A stretch of 40,427 bases of DNA from a virus, in IMG/VR virus record IMGVR_UViG_3300004369_000043, positions 1 through 40,427 of that record; one strand, 5' to 3'. Every line of letters starts with the position of its first letter. Position 1 is the first letter of the stretch. Under the pieces are notes generated by a model. It was not told where the DNA came from and made no database searches. It saw nothing but the letters and a program-made list of their open reading frames with translations. Positions 32,001-37,589 of this stretch are shown here, piece by piece. The position numbers were made by a program, and so were the translations under genes.

Positions 32001-32352
32001 AGGAGCTCAAGGTGCTGTCGGGGCCACGGGTGTAACAGGTGTAACAGGACCTAGCGGCCCTGTTGGGGAGCCAGGAACGGCTATTGCATTTGATACAGAC
32101 GCGACAGTAGATAGCGATGCTGGAAAAACTAGTTTAGTACAAGCAGTAAAGGGATCCACTGTTGCCAATAATGATATTTATTGGCACGTTCGCACAGATC
32201 AGGTGTGGTATTATTCTTCTGGAAGTTGGATACAGACAGATAGAATTTCTCGAACAGGAAGTAACTCTATTACACTAGATGGAGGAACACAAAGAATTAT
32301 TGTTACTGACGGATCTGGCGTAATTCGAGTGAAGATAGGAAATCTTGCATAA
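26089..32352 (+). CDS. gpJ-like tail tip / host-specificity protein with collagen-like repeats
   Basis: 2087 aa. Residues 1 to about 1280 are the tip core with many beta segments as in gpJ-type hub and adhesion proteins. About 1285-1380 is a fibronectin-III-like domain (PAAPSGLTATGNERGGITLN, YYWIRH). Residues 1540-1704 are 55 uninterrupted Gly-X-Y triplets (30706-31200). About 1724-1770 is a carbohydrate-binding-like segment (WSSGGAYTQGNVVSYSGGVY). Residues 1849-1998 are 50 more triplets (31633-32082), and a short C-terminal beta domain ends it. It probably contacts the host receptor. The Gly-X-Y coding DNA is itself repetitive, which invites slippage and length change. Confidence 0.9.
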   Translation: MPERSVNSTLRASLLNNDGFAYAHLVKFEKPSLTSQIEGAIAGKATDYAYITDAAQDIVYNDGSSDSEGNANGAQTYRANRLVSVGTVSETTEARASNMALKLYATTLGTTVEDSLNISSGSLAGTVNFADEGFREGDKVLLTGGGSNNGKYVIINAFSNAGKTLAVTPVDTTLSTESSATYTLSLASEEITALLLNKSSTGYASFLNREVYIYKAHLSAEDNSIIGEPYLIFKGIVSNGTIQEKPDGQSTVSWNLTSHWGDFVQVRGRITSDAFHRALDPAGRPDADGLIRRDYANDLGFLHSEKAVNLISTYQVKETRYRKQTKSGFLGFNKKISFIPYEVEVDREVDLRFNLQAKYLPIVYGVQRVDSIPFFVDTLVNNPKEVYVGYAIAEGQLGGIYDIYFDDTPSICIDKNDEDARGGSQTAEQTIDVICYGRADKGATLSGTSYYNGTFSSGLPSLVLGGSAWDIQEAGYLGAVNRNLPDIDLSFLSGASASSVSGAGITHEKGINFTTPIDTNIFFHAGKPYQRANSVLSKLADSASFKIQNDYYDNNADYWGPNHRLLDTAYVTSKYVISEGETQIPALDFVIRGKLIDCYNYDYSYAPDLQNDTSHDESLFELFDTVTLHNTGTNAQIGSAVQIIDKWSFQDENGSTQYRFRFSEAPSLGSVKQFYMKNTSGDRWYFETYDYSPNSGTVPETLTTAIATASNNATVGVDVVLDTPTLAAEIAFEYGSSLNLSDGQFDRWLESQYDYVEDVATNTLQQIGVANSSTFAATQAIPADSIALASSASATDDVYIGYRIRLTKFDANGLPYVQERIITDYIGSAKVAVVDSSWDGGKTPENGDTYEILSQGDKRVSINPAMQLLDYLTSPRYGKGLSLTDDISLASFQDTARLCDTRSNVFMQAYANAETDGVDVADVFKYVTSAGKTVFQGKVKKLTYHFAANSTEVEFEEVVGKIARKWEDWKTFETGDLYWYQGRLYVASTNGPISNPTGNNTQGTTTLTKVSGTGSVTNWLFNTISANFDGNPIVKAYDVNSQGFKKTGYSLYDADDVKYWRYVGWDAQEQRYVTRHQTNFVIDTAKPVFDNINGMLNHFNGILRYANGRYELDVESSAGVLSEAQYIDTDDIIGEIKITDSGQKGVFNSVSAAIPDPQNRFDNRTVTFFNSQYLKEDRGVPKQGNFNLPGVTNYFNARINVKQFLDQSRYSLSINFTMMPKGVLLLAGSLISITYPRFGWTNKLFRISNLNFTSECLVQVTAEEHNDDAYIISGFNKEYYNNYEPAPIVNIAPAAPSGLTATGNERGGITLNWTNGANFNPTTFVTEIWRSSTNNRANATLIGTTKGTTFTDAVSVEGPVTRYYWIRHSISVLSQLSSQAAPREVFSTWYPLSATAGESGTSVALLDATSVIVSRASVALPSDLAGSIIDFSDSGTDITVTQGTTKFEYDASVTPAANTFSVVAVSPSNIITFDPSPTTVNDSSGNPTIRRYDNVSAMTASTTGAVIFTITVNYGNGLSSIYELIQSFTKVSEGQVGETGPQGATGIQGVQGAQGPAGDTGPIGDTGPQGVQGAQGPIGNTGVQGVQGAQGNTGAQGVQGPIGDTGIQGPQGNTGVQGAQGPIGNTGIQGVQGPQGNTGVQGVQGPIGDTGIQGATGPQGATGVQGVQGPIGNTGAQGALGATGVQGVQGVQGPAGATGTAGNQTFTFYSTAPDDTLNSSPTINAWSSGGAYTQGNVVSYSGGVYAALLNHTGRTTAPSTDTSYWVRIYAGANNSSNTADFTRLTPTIFISTSGYWLTVEGGQTDPQYRWYIDATVAGVTNIKWTIAALEQNSAAITQDDFQDPVLIKGQKGEQGTQGATGAQGPQGATGVQGIQGPQGNTGVQGPQGNTGIQGVQGVQGPQGNTGAQGAQGPQGNTGVQGPQGPQGNTGAQGPQGNTGIQGVQGPQGNTGAQGVQGPQGATGPQGAQGPQGAQGAVGATGVTGVTGPSGPVGEPGTAIAFDTDATVDSDAGKTSLVQAVKGSTVANNDIYWHVRTDQVWYYSSGSWIQTDRISRTGSNSITLDGGTQRIIVTDGSGVIRVKIGNLA
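30706..31200 (+). repeat. Collagen-like repeat block 1 (55 Gly-X-Y triplets)
   Basis: The coding DNA is a near-regular 9-bp pattern (Gly codon plus two), with many GGTGTTCAAGG-type units. It encodes GVQ, GPQ, GNT, GAQ and GPI triplets. Collagen-like trimers in phage fibres form stiff stalks. The repeat lets copy number vary. Confidence 0.95.
31633..32082 (+). repeat. Collagen-like repeat block 2 (50 Gly-X-Y triplets)
   Basis: A second, separate run of Gly-X-Y triplets in the same protein, rich in GPQ-GNT pairs and ending GVT-GVT-GPS-GPV-GEP. It is set off from block 1 by a non-repetitive region of about 145 residues that carries the carbohydrate-binding-like segment. Confidence 0.95.
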
Positions 32353-32636
32353 TGGCATACGGAATCGAAATATTTAATCCAAGCGGCGTAAAAGTACTAG
32401 AGCTGTCCAATCGGGTGGCTCGACTTGCTGCACAAGGCCAAGCTACTACAATTAATAATGGCAGCAGTAATACGGCTACAGTAAGTATTACCGGAATGGA
32501 AAATAATGATTCTTGGGAGGTAGTGGCTTTTTCCGGTACTCTAGCAGGTGTTAAAGTAGCAAAAAGTACTGGATCTTTTACTATCACTACACCTAGTGTT
32601 AATACAACAGTTGATTATTTGGTAGTACGAACATGA
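32352..32636 (+). CDS. Small tail tip-associated protein, 94 aa
   Basis: TAATG overlap with the tip protein. It starts MAYGIEIFNPSGVKVLELSN, which matches the first ten residues of the next gene (MSYGIEILNN), and resembles small phage proteins with a YG-E--N-SG start found beside tail tips. The mature part is beta-rich with a Thr-rich end. Function unknown. Likely a tip accessory or fibre-attachment module. Confidence 0.65.
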   Translation: MAYGIEIFNPSGVKVLELSNRVARLAAQGQATTINNGSSNTATVSITGMENNDSWEVVAFSGTLAGVKVAKSTGSFTITTPSVNTTVDYLVVRT

Positions 32637-33394
32637 GCTATGGTATTGAAATCCTAAATAATAATAACAGAATATTGATTGATGAAAACTATCCAAATAT
32701 TGGGTTTGTAAGCACAGCTACGACAACAACAAATTTATCTACTTCGGGACGTCAAAGCTACCCCGGAATCACTGGGTATACTACTGGAGACTTAGTCTTT
32801 TCTAGAACAGCTACTAATACTAATGGTTTTATAGCTAATGGATGGGATCATCAAGGAGGCTTTACCCTTAACAAATGGTGGGAGTATATTGAGGGTCCAA
32901 GGAATACTAGCAATCAAGAGCCGCAGGATTTTTTTGAACCTAGTAGTGTTGTGAGCTATTTACTTCGAGATATGTCAGGTATTTACAGCCCCAGTACAAG
33001 TGGCTATGGATTAGAAGTTTACAAATCAAATGGCGATGTTATTTTTACTTCAAATATATCAAAACATTTTTCGATTATTGCATCTGGCTCTTTCAATGCT
33101 TCTGTATCTAACGTAACTCATATAGACTTTCCTTCCTCTACTGGAACATACTCTGACTTAGATAAGTATTATTGTTTAATGAACCCGACTTTTGCTGCAG
33201 AAATTCCCATTTTTACTACTCTTAATGCGGCATTGAGAGGGTATCAATATACTTGGACAAGTAGCACTACTGGAAGAATTCGAGTGTGGAATACGGGTTT
33301 TCAGTGGCTAAACTATATTAATAATGTTAATGGCCCTACCTTGACAAAACCAGACATAGATAGACACTACATGATAATTAAGGAGATAGGATAA
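32633..33394 (+). CDS. Tail tip-associated protein with shared N-terminus, 253 aa
   Basis: ATGA overlap with the 94-aa gene. The N-terminus (MSYGIEILNNNNRIL) is shared with the upstream protein, so this looks like the same attachment module joined to a new beta-rich domain rich in Ser, Thr, Tyr and Asn, typical of receptor-binding or tip proteins. The two therefore look like alternatives in one structural position. No catalytic motif seen. Confidence 0.65.
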   Translation: MSYGIEILNNNNRILIDENYPNIGFVSTATTTTNLSTSGRQSYPGITGYTTGDLVFSRTATNTNGFIANGWDHQGGFTLNKWWEYIEGPRNTSNQEPQDFFEPSSVVSYLLRDMSGIYSPSTSGYGLEVYKSNGDVIFTSNISKHFSIIASGSFNASVSNVTHIDFPSSTGTYSDLDKYYCLMNPTFAAEIPIFTTLNAALRGYQYTWTSSTTGRIRVWNTGFQWLNYINNVNGPTLTKPDIDRHYMIIKEIG

Positions 33395-33840
33395 TGAAAC
33401 AATTTGCTTTTGTAAACAATCAAGGAGAGATTCTTTATGTTATGTCTCCTGGAAAGGATGAAGATTATACTCATGGACAGCAGTATGGAGAAACTACTGC
33501 ATATGAAGTTTCGGCGGATACAGATCCCTCTACATATATAAGCACTTTTTATTATAAAAACGGAGAGTTGAAAAGTAAACCCGCTAAACCAAACCAGTAT
33601 CATAATTGGGATTTAGCAACAGAAAGTTGGATATTAGATACTACCGCATTATTTACTTCGCTTAGAGAAACTAGAAATTCTGCTCTTACTGTTTCTGACT
33701 GGACCCAAATTTCCGACGCACCTTTAACAGCAGAACAAAAAGCTGCTTGGGCAACATATCGTCAGGAGCTTCGTGATGTTCCTGCAAATAACACAGATAT
33801 TACTGATTTAAGCCAAGTTATCTGGCCTACACAACCGTAA
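33394..33840 (+). CDS. Tail fibre assembly-type protein, 148 aa
   Basis: The second half has the pattern ETRNSALTVSDWTQ, DAPLTAEQKAAWATYRQELR, DVPANN, which recurs in phage tail fibre assembly/chaperone proteins. Position at the end of the tip cluster agrees. Coupled by TAATG overlap with the upstream gene. Whether it helps fold the gpJ-like or the downstream fibres is unknown. Confidence 0.7.
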   Translation: MKQFAFVNNQGEILYVMSPGKDEDYTHGQQYGETTAYEVSADTDPSTYISTFYYKNGELKSKPAKPNQYHNWDLATESWILDTTALFTSLRETRNSALTVSDWTQISDAPLTAEQKAAWATYRQELRDVPANNTDITDLSQVIWPTQP

Positions 33841-33850
33841 GGATTTATTT

Positions 33851-34999
33851 ATGAGATTTCACTGTTTAGGAGTTCCTCACACTGTGACGAACAAAGAGTA
33901 TGTAGCTTGTGCGTATACTCAGAAAGTACTAAAGTTCTGCAAAATGATGAAAGATCGTGGACATACCGTGTTTCATTATGGTCATGAAGATTCAGAAGTA
34001 GAATGCACAGAGCATATTACTGTTACTACTAATCAAGATCTACAAGAGGCATACGGCAGCTATGACTGGCGTAAAGACTTTTTTAAGTTTGATACATCAG
34101 ATGCTGCTTATAGGTCTTTTTATATTAACTCTATAAGAGAAATAGGAAAAAGGAAACAGCCCTATGACTTTGTACTTGCTTTTTGGGGTGCTGGGCATAA
34201 AATAGTTTGTGATGCTTTTCCTGATCTTACTGCCGTAGAGCCGGGTATTGGGTATAGTTCTGGTAGTTTTGCCCGATTTAAGATTTTTGAATCCTATGCT
34301 CTTATGCACAACGTTTCTCCTGTTGAAGCATCTTCCCATTGTCAGACAGACTGGTATAGTGTAGTTGTTCCTAATTACTTTGATTTAGGAGACTTTGAGT
34401 TCAAAGAAGAAAAGGAAGATTATTTTTTATACTTAGGTAGAGTGTATGAAGGAAAAGGAGTACATATAGCTATTCAAGCCGCCGAAGCCGCAGGAGTAAA
34501 ATTAAAAGTAGCAGGACAGGGTGGGATTGTAGAAAAAATGAGTCATCTTGGGTATACTTCTGTGCCCGACCATGTTGAAGAATTAGGATATGCTGATGTG
34601 CAAACTCGAAAAAGACTGATGGCAAATGCAAAAGCGGGGTTTGTACCCTCTATTTATCATGAGCCCTTTGGCGGGGTCCAAATAGAGTATCTTCTTTCTG
34701 GTACTCCAACTATTACATCAGACTGGGGCGCTTTTGTAGAAAATAATTTACACGGTCTTACTGGGTATCGCTGCCGTACGTTTGGGGACTTTGTAGAGGC
34801 GGTAAAGAATATTGATAAAATTGACCCGAAGTTTTGTCGAGAGTGGGCAGAGAAAAATTTCAGTATGGAACGAGTTGCCCTCATGTATGAAAAAGTATTC
34901 AGCGATATAATGAACGTAGTAACGAACAATAAAGGCTGGTATAATACATACTCAGATTTAACTTGCTTAGAGAGATACTATCCTCGCGTTAACACCTAA
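33851..34999 (+). CDS. GT-B family glycosyltransferase
   Basis: 382 aa with AAGGA before the ATG. The C-terminal half has the nucleotide-sugar-binding GT-B pattern: YLGRVYEGKGVHIAIQAAEA, AGQGG, and the EPFGGVQIEYLLSGTP motif with the conserved acidic residue and EX7E spacing. The substrate is unknown. In this setting, after the tip and fibre-assembly genes and before more fibres, it may glycosylate a tail or capsid protein, or modify phage DNA or the host surface. It is unusual inside a tail operon and may be an accessory cargo gene. Confidence 0.85.
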   Translation: MRFHCLGVPHTVTNKEYVACAYTQKVLKFCKMMKDRGHTVFHYGHEDSEVECTEHITVTTNQDLQEAYGSYDWRKDFFKFDTSDAAYRSFYINSIREIGKRKQPYDFVLAFWGAGHKIVCDAFPDLTAVEPGIGYSSGSFARFKIFESYALMHNVSPVEASSHCQTDWYSVVVPNYFDLGDFEFKEEKEDYFLYLGRVYEGKGVHIAIQAAEAAGVKLKVAGQGGIVEKMSHLGYTSVPDHVEELGYADVQTRKRLMANAKAGFVPSIYHEPFGGVQIEYLLSGTPTITSDWGAFVENNLHGLTGYRCRTFGDFVEAVKNIDKIDPKFCREWAEKNFSMERVALMYEKVFSDIMNVVTNNKGWYNTYSDLTCLERYYPRVNT

Positions 35000-35012
35000 T
35001 AAAAAATAATTC

Positions 35013-35041
35013 TTGACTACGAATGTCCTGTTTGTTATAAT
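35013..35041 (+). promoter_or_regulatory. Promoter of the fibre operon
   Basis: TTGACT (35013-35018), 17 bp, TATAAT (35036-35041). Transcription should start close to ATG 35048, which begins a 5-codon frame (MEKSK) that ends in ATGA over the start of the gene at 35062. Confidence 0.85.
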
Positions 35042-35061
35042 TTCATCATGGAGAAAAGTAA

Positions 35062-35403
35062 ATGACCGCAGCTACCTATAACCTAGTGATTGACCAAGGG
35101 TCCGACTTTGCCATTGACTTATTGATTAAGGAAGGCGGAGTCGTTAAAGACCTTACGGGCTACTCTGCTCGTGCACAAATGCGCACGACCCGGACAGCGG
35201 ATACAGTAGCTGCTACATTTACTTGCACCGTACTAGAGCCTAAAACAGATGGAAAAGTAAAAATGGAGCTAACAAATGCTGCATCTTCTGCTGTATCTGC
35301 CGGCAAATATTATTACGATCTAGAGATTCATACACCTGGGGATGCAATTGTAAAGCGCCTGATTCAGGGAGAGGTTATACTTAACCAAGAAGTGACACGA
35401 TAA
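35062..35403 (+). CDS. Fibre-associated structural protein, 113 aa
   Basis: 113 aa, with GGAGA eight bases before the ATG. The pattern YNLVIDQGSDFAIDLLIKEGG, then LTGYSARAQMR and YYYDLEIHTPGD, is that of small baseplate/fibre N-terminal domains (BppU-like). One or more such modules usually attach fibres to the tip. A five-codon frame (MEKSK) overlaps its start. Confidence 0.7.
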   Translation: MTAATYNLVIDQGSDFAIDLLIKEGGVVKDLTGYSARAQMRTTRTADTVAATFTCTVLEPKTDGKVKMELTNAASSAVSAGKYYYDLEIHTPGDAIVKRLIQGEVILNQEVTR

Positions 35404-35404
35404 A

Positions 35405-35815
35405 ATGGCTACAGAACCGACTGTCGTATATATTACAGAAGATGTTACTGACATTACGGTTACTGATGATAATACCGTAGAGGTTACTTTATCTCCTGAT
35501 ACAACGACAATTGAAATAAATAACTTTGCAATTCCCGTCAATTTTCTTGATGCAGCAAACGTTTTTGTTACTCCATATAACACTGTAACTGCAACAAACG
35601 TTCAAGAGGCTCTTGAACAGCTTGCAGACCAAGATTTTCGATCTCCCACCACTCCTACAGGATCTAACATTAAAGAAGGAGATACGTGGTACGATACTGA
35701 CGATAACCAACTGAAAGTATACCGCGAAACTAGTGCTGGAGTTTTTGAATGGGTACCTATAATTATAGGTAATATTTCACCAGACTCTGACACGCTAGAC
35801 GCAGGTGCCTTTTGA
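35405..35815 (+). CDS. Fibre-associated structural protein, 136 aa
   Basis: Begins one base after the previous stop. The N-terminal half is acidic and beta-rich (TEDVTDITVTDDNTVEVTL). The C-terminal half carries a GDTWYDTDDNQLKVYRETSAG segment that recurs in phage fibre proteins. No ligand is known. Confidence 0.65.
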   Translation: MATEPTVVYITEDVTDITVTDDNTVEVTLSPDTTTIEINNFAIPVNFLDAANVFVTPYNTVTATNVQEALEQLADQDFRSPTTPTGSNIKEGDTWYDTDDNQLKVYRETSAGVFEWVPIIIGNISPDSDTLDAGAF

Positions 35816-35833
35816 GGCTACCGGAGTTTTTAA

Positions 35834-37549
35834 ATGGCTCAAATTATTAAAATCAAACGCAGTACAACCACAGCGGCTCCTGGAAGCCTAGCTGCGGGGG
35901 AGCTTGCGTATTCCGAGGACAGCCGTAAGCTGTTTATCGGTCGCCCGAATGACGGAGCCGTCATTGATATTGCGGGTGAGATTTACACGGATATGCTCGA
36001 CCATACCGCAGGAACTCTTACCGCGTCTAGTGCTATTATTGTTGACTCGAATAGTAAGATTGATCAGCTAAAAACTGCAAATCTTATAATTGGTGCAAAT
36101 TCGATTACTTCCGGCAGCGGCGATATTGATCTTGTTGCAGCAGCAAATATTGATATTGATGCAGGTACTCTTGATTTTACTACTCAAGCTACTGAGTTTA
36201 AGATTGTTGACAACTCTGCAACTGCTCTTACAATTTCGGAAGGTGTAAATAACTATCTTACTTTCGACAGCCGAAATTCTCAAGAAAAGATTGTATTCAA
36301 CAAGCAAATTCATGTTGGAAATCTTGCCGCAGATGGCTACACCCTTCCTCTTACGGATGGTACGATTGGCCAAGCTCTTATTACAAATGGTGCTGGTGGA
36401 GTAACATTTACTACTATCTCTACTACGCTTGATATTGCTGGCGATACTGGTACAGATACTGTTTCCCTTGTAAATGACACTATTACATTTACGGGCGGCG
36501 AAGGTATTGATACTGTTATTACAGACAATGCTGTTACAATTTCCGCAGAACTTGCAACTTCTTCCAATCTTGGTGTTGCGAGCTTTGATGCTACAGACTT
36601 TACTATTAGCAGTGGTGCAGTAGCTGCAAATGCAATTACTCTTGGGACTTCTTCTCTTAATCTGGGCGAAACGACAAACACTCTTGCAGGTCTGCAACAG
36701 CTTGACGTTGATAATGTTCGTGTTGATGGCAATACGATTTCTACAACCGATGCAAATGGAAGTCTTACTCTCTCTCCGAATGGCACGGGTGTTGTAAATG
36801 TACCTTCTGGATACAAAGATCGTTCTCAGTTTAGCACAAATAGTCTTGTAACAAAAGAGTATGTTGATGCTCTCAAGCAAGCTCTTGATATTAAAGACTC
36901 TGTTCTTGTAGCAACAACCGGAGATCTTGGAGCAGTTTATAATAATGCTTCTGGCACTCTTACAAACGTAGGTGTAAATGCCGCGCTTTCGATTGATACA
37001 ATCGCACTTTCTGTCGGTAATCGTGTACTTGTTAAAGATCAGTCCAGTCAGTTTGAGAATGGTATTTATGAAGTAACTACTGTTGGTGACGAATTTACTG
37101 CGTGGGTACTTACTCGTACTGCTGATGCAAATATTGCGGAAGAGATTACTGGAGGTACTTTTACTTTTGTAGAAGATGGTTCTACAAATGCTGATAATGG
37201 GTATGTATTTACTCATAATGGTGTACCCACTCTTGGTACTACTGCTCTTCCCGTTTCTCAGTTTTCGGGTGCTGGTCAGATTATTGCTGGAGATGCGCTT
37301 TCCAAGACTGGCAACACTCTCAATGTAAACGACGACAATATTACTCTTGAAGTTTCTTCAGATAATCTTCGTATCAAAGGAATTTCAGCGACCGCTATTG
37401 GTGATCTTCTTATCGGTGCTGCTGCAAACGGCGGCTATACTGCTCTTGCGAAGCCTTCTACGAGCGCGACTGCTTATACATATTTGCTGTCGATGGACTC
37501 TTCTGGCACCGCAGCGTGGGCAGACACATTGGATGGTGGTACGTTCTAA
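35834..37549 (+). CDS. Tail fibre protein with adhesin-type N-terminus, 571 aa
   Basis: GGAG before the ATG. The N-terminal MAQIIKIKRSTTTAAPGSLA and LAAGELAYSEDSRKLFIG is a common fibre attachment module. The middle is a repetitive beta-rich shaft, and the C-terminal half has KEYVDALKQALDIKDSV, as in many phage fibres. The gene at 37590 has a similar N-terminus, so both may bind the same tip position. Probably trimeric. Confidence 0.85.
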   Translation: MAQIIKIKRSTTTAAPGSLAAGELAYSEDSRKLFIGRPNDGAVIDIAGEIYTDMLDHTAGTLTASSAIIVDSNSKIDQLKTANLIIGANSITSGSGDIDLVAAANIDIDAGTLDFTTQATEFKIVDNSATALTISEGVNNYLTFDSRNSQEKIVFNKQIHVGNLAADGYTLPLTDGTIGQALITNGAGGVTFTTISTTLDIAGDTGTDTVSLVNDTITFTGGEGIDTVITDNAVTISAELATSSNLGVASFDATDFTISSGAVAANAITLGTSSLNLGETTNTLAGLQQLDVDNVRVDGNTISTTDANGSLTLSPNGTGVVNVPSGYKDRSQFSTNSLVTKEYVDALKQALDIKDSVLVATTGDLGAVYNNASGTLTNVGVNAALSIDTIALSVGNRVLVKDQSSQFENGIYEVTTVGDEFTAWVLTRTADANIAEEITGGTFTFVEDGSTNADNGYVFTHNGVPTLGTTALPVSQFSGAGQIIAGDALSKTGNTLNVNDDNITLEVSSDNLRIKGISATAIGDLLIGAAANGGYTALAKPSTSATAYTYLLSMDSSGTAAWADTLDGGTF

Positions 37550-37554
37550 TTTAA

Positions 37555-37581
37555 CCTATTGCGTATATACGCAACAATAGG
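37555..37581. other. Palindrome between two fibre genes
   Basis: TTGCGTATATACGCAA (37559-37574) is a perfect 16-bp palindrome inside a longer imperfect inverted repeat (CCTATT ... AATAGG). No T tract follows, so it is a possible operator or mRNA-stabilising hairpin, not a standard terminator. Confidence 0.5.
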
Positions 37582-37589
37582 GGAGCCAC

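Noticed and set aside
31477-32010. Antisense and off-frame repeats (LNTCITL-type) in the collagen blocks
   Set aside because: Artefacts of the regular Gly-X-Y coding pattern.
36068-37216. Antisense frame of 382 codons opposite the first fibre
   Set aside because: Rich in Cys/Ser/Ile with no start signal; a shadow of the repetitive fibre coding strand.
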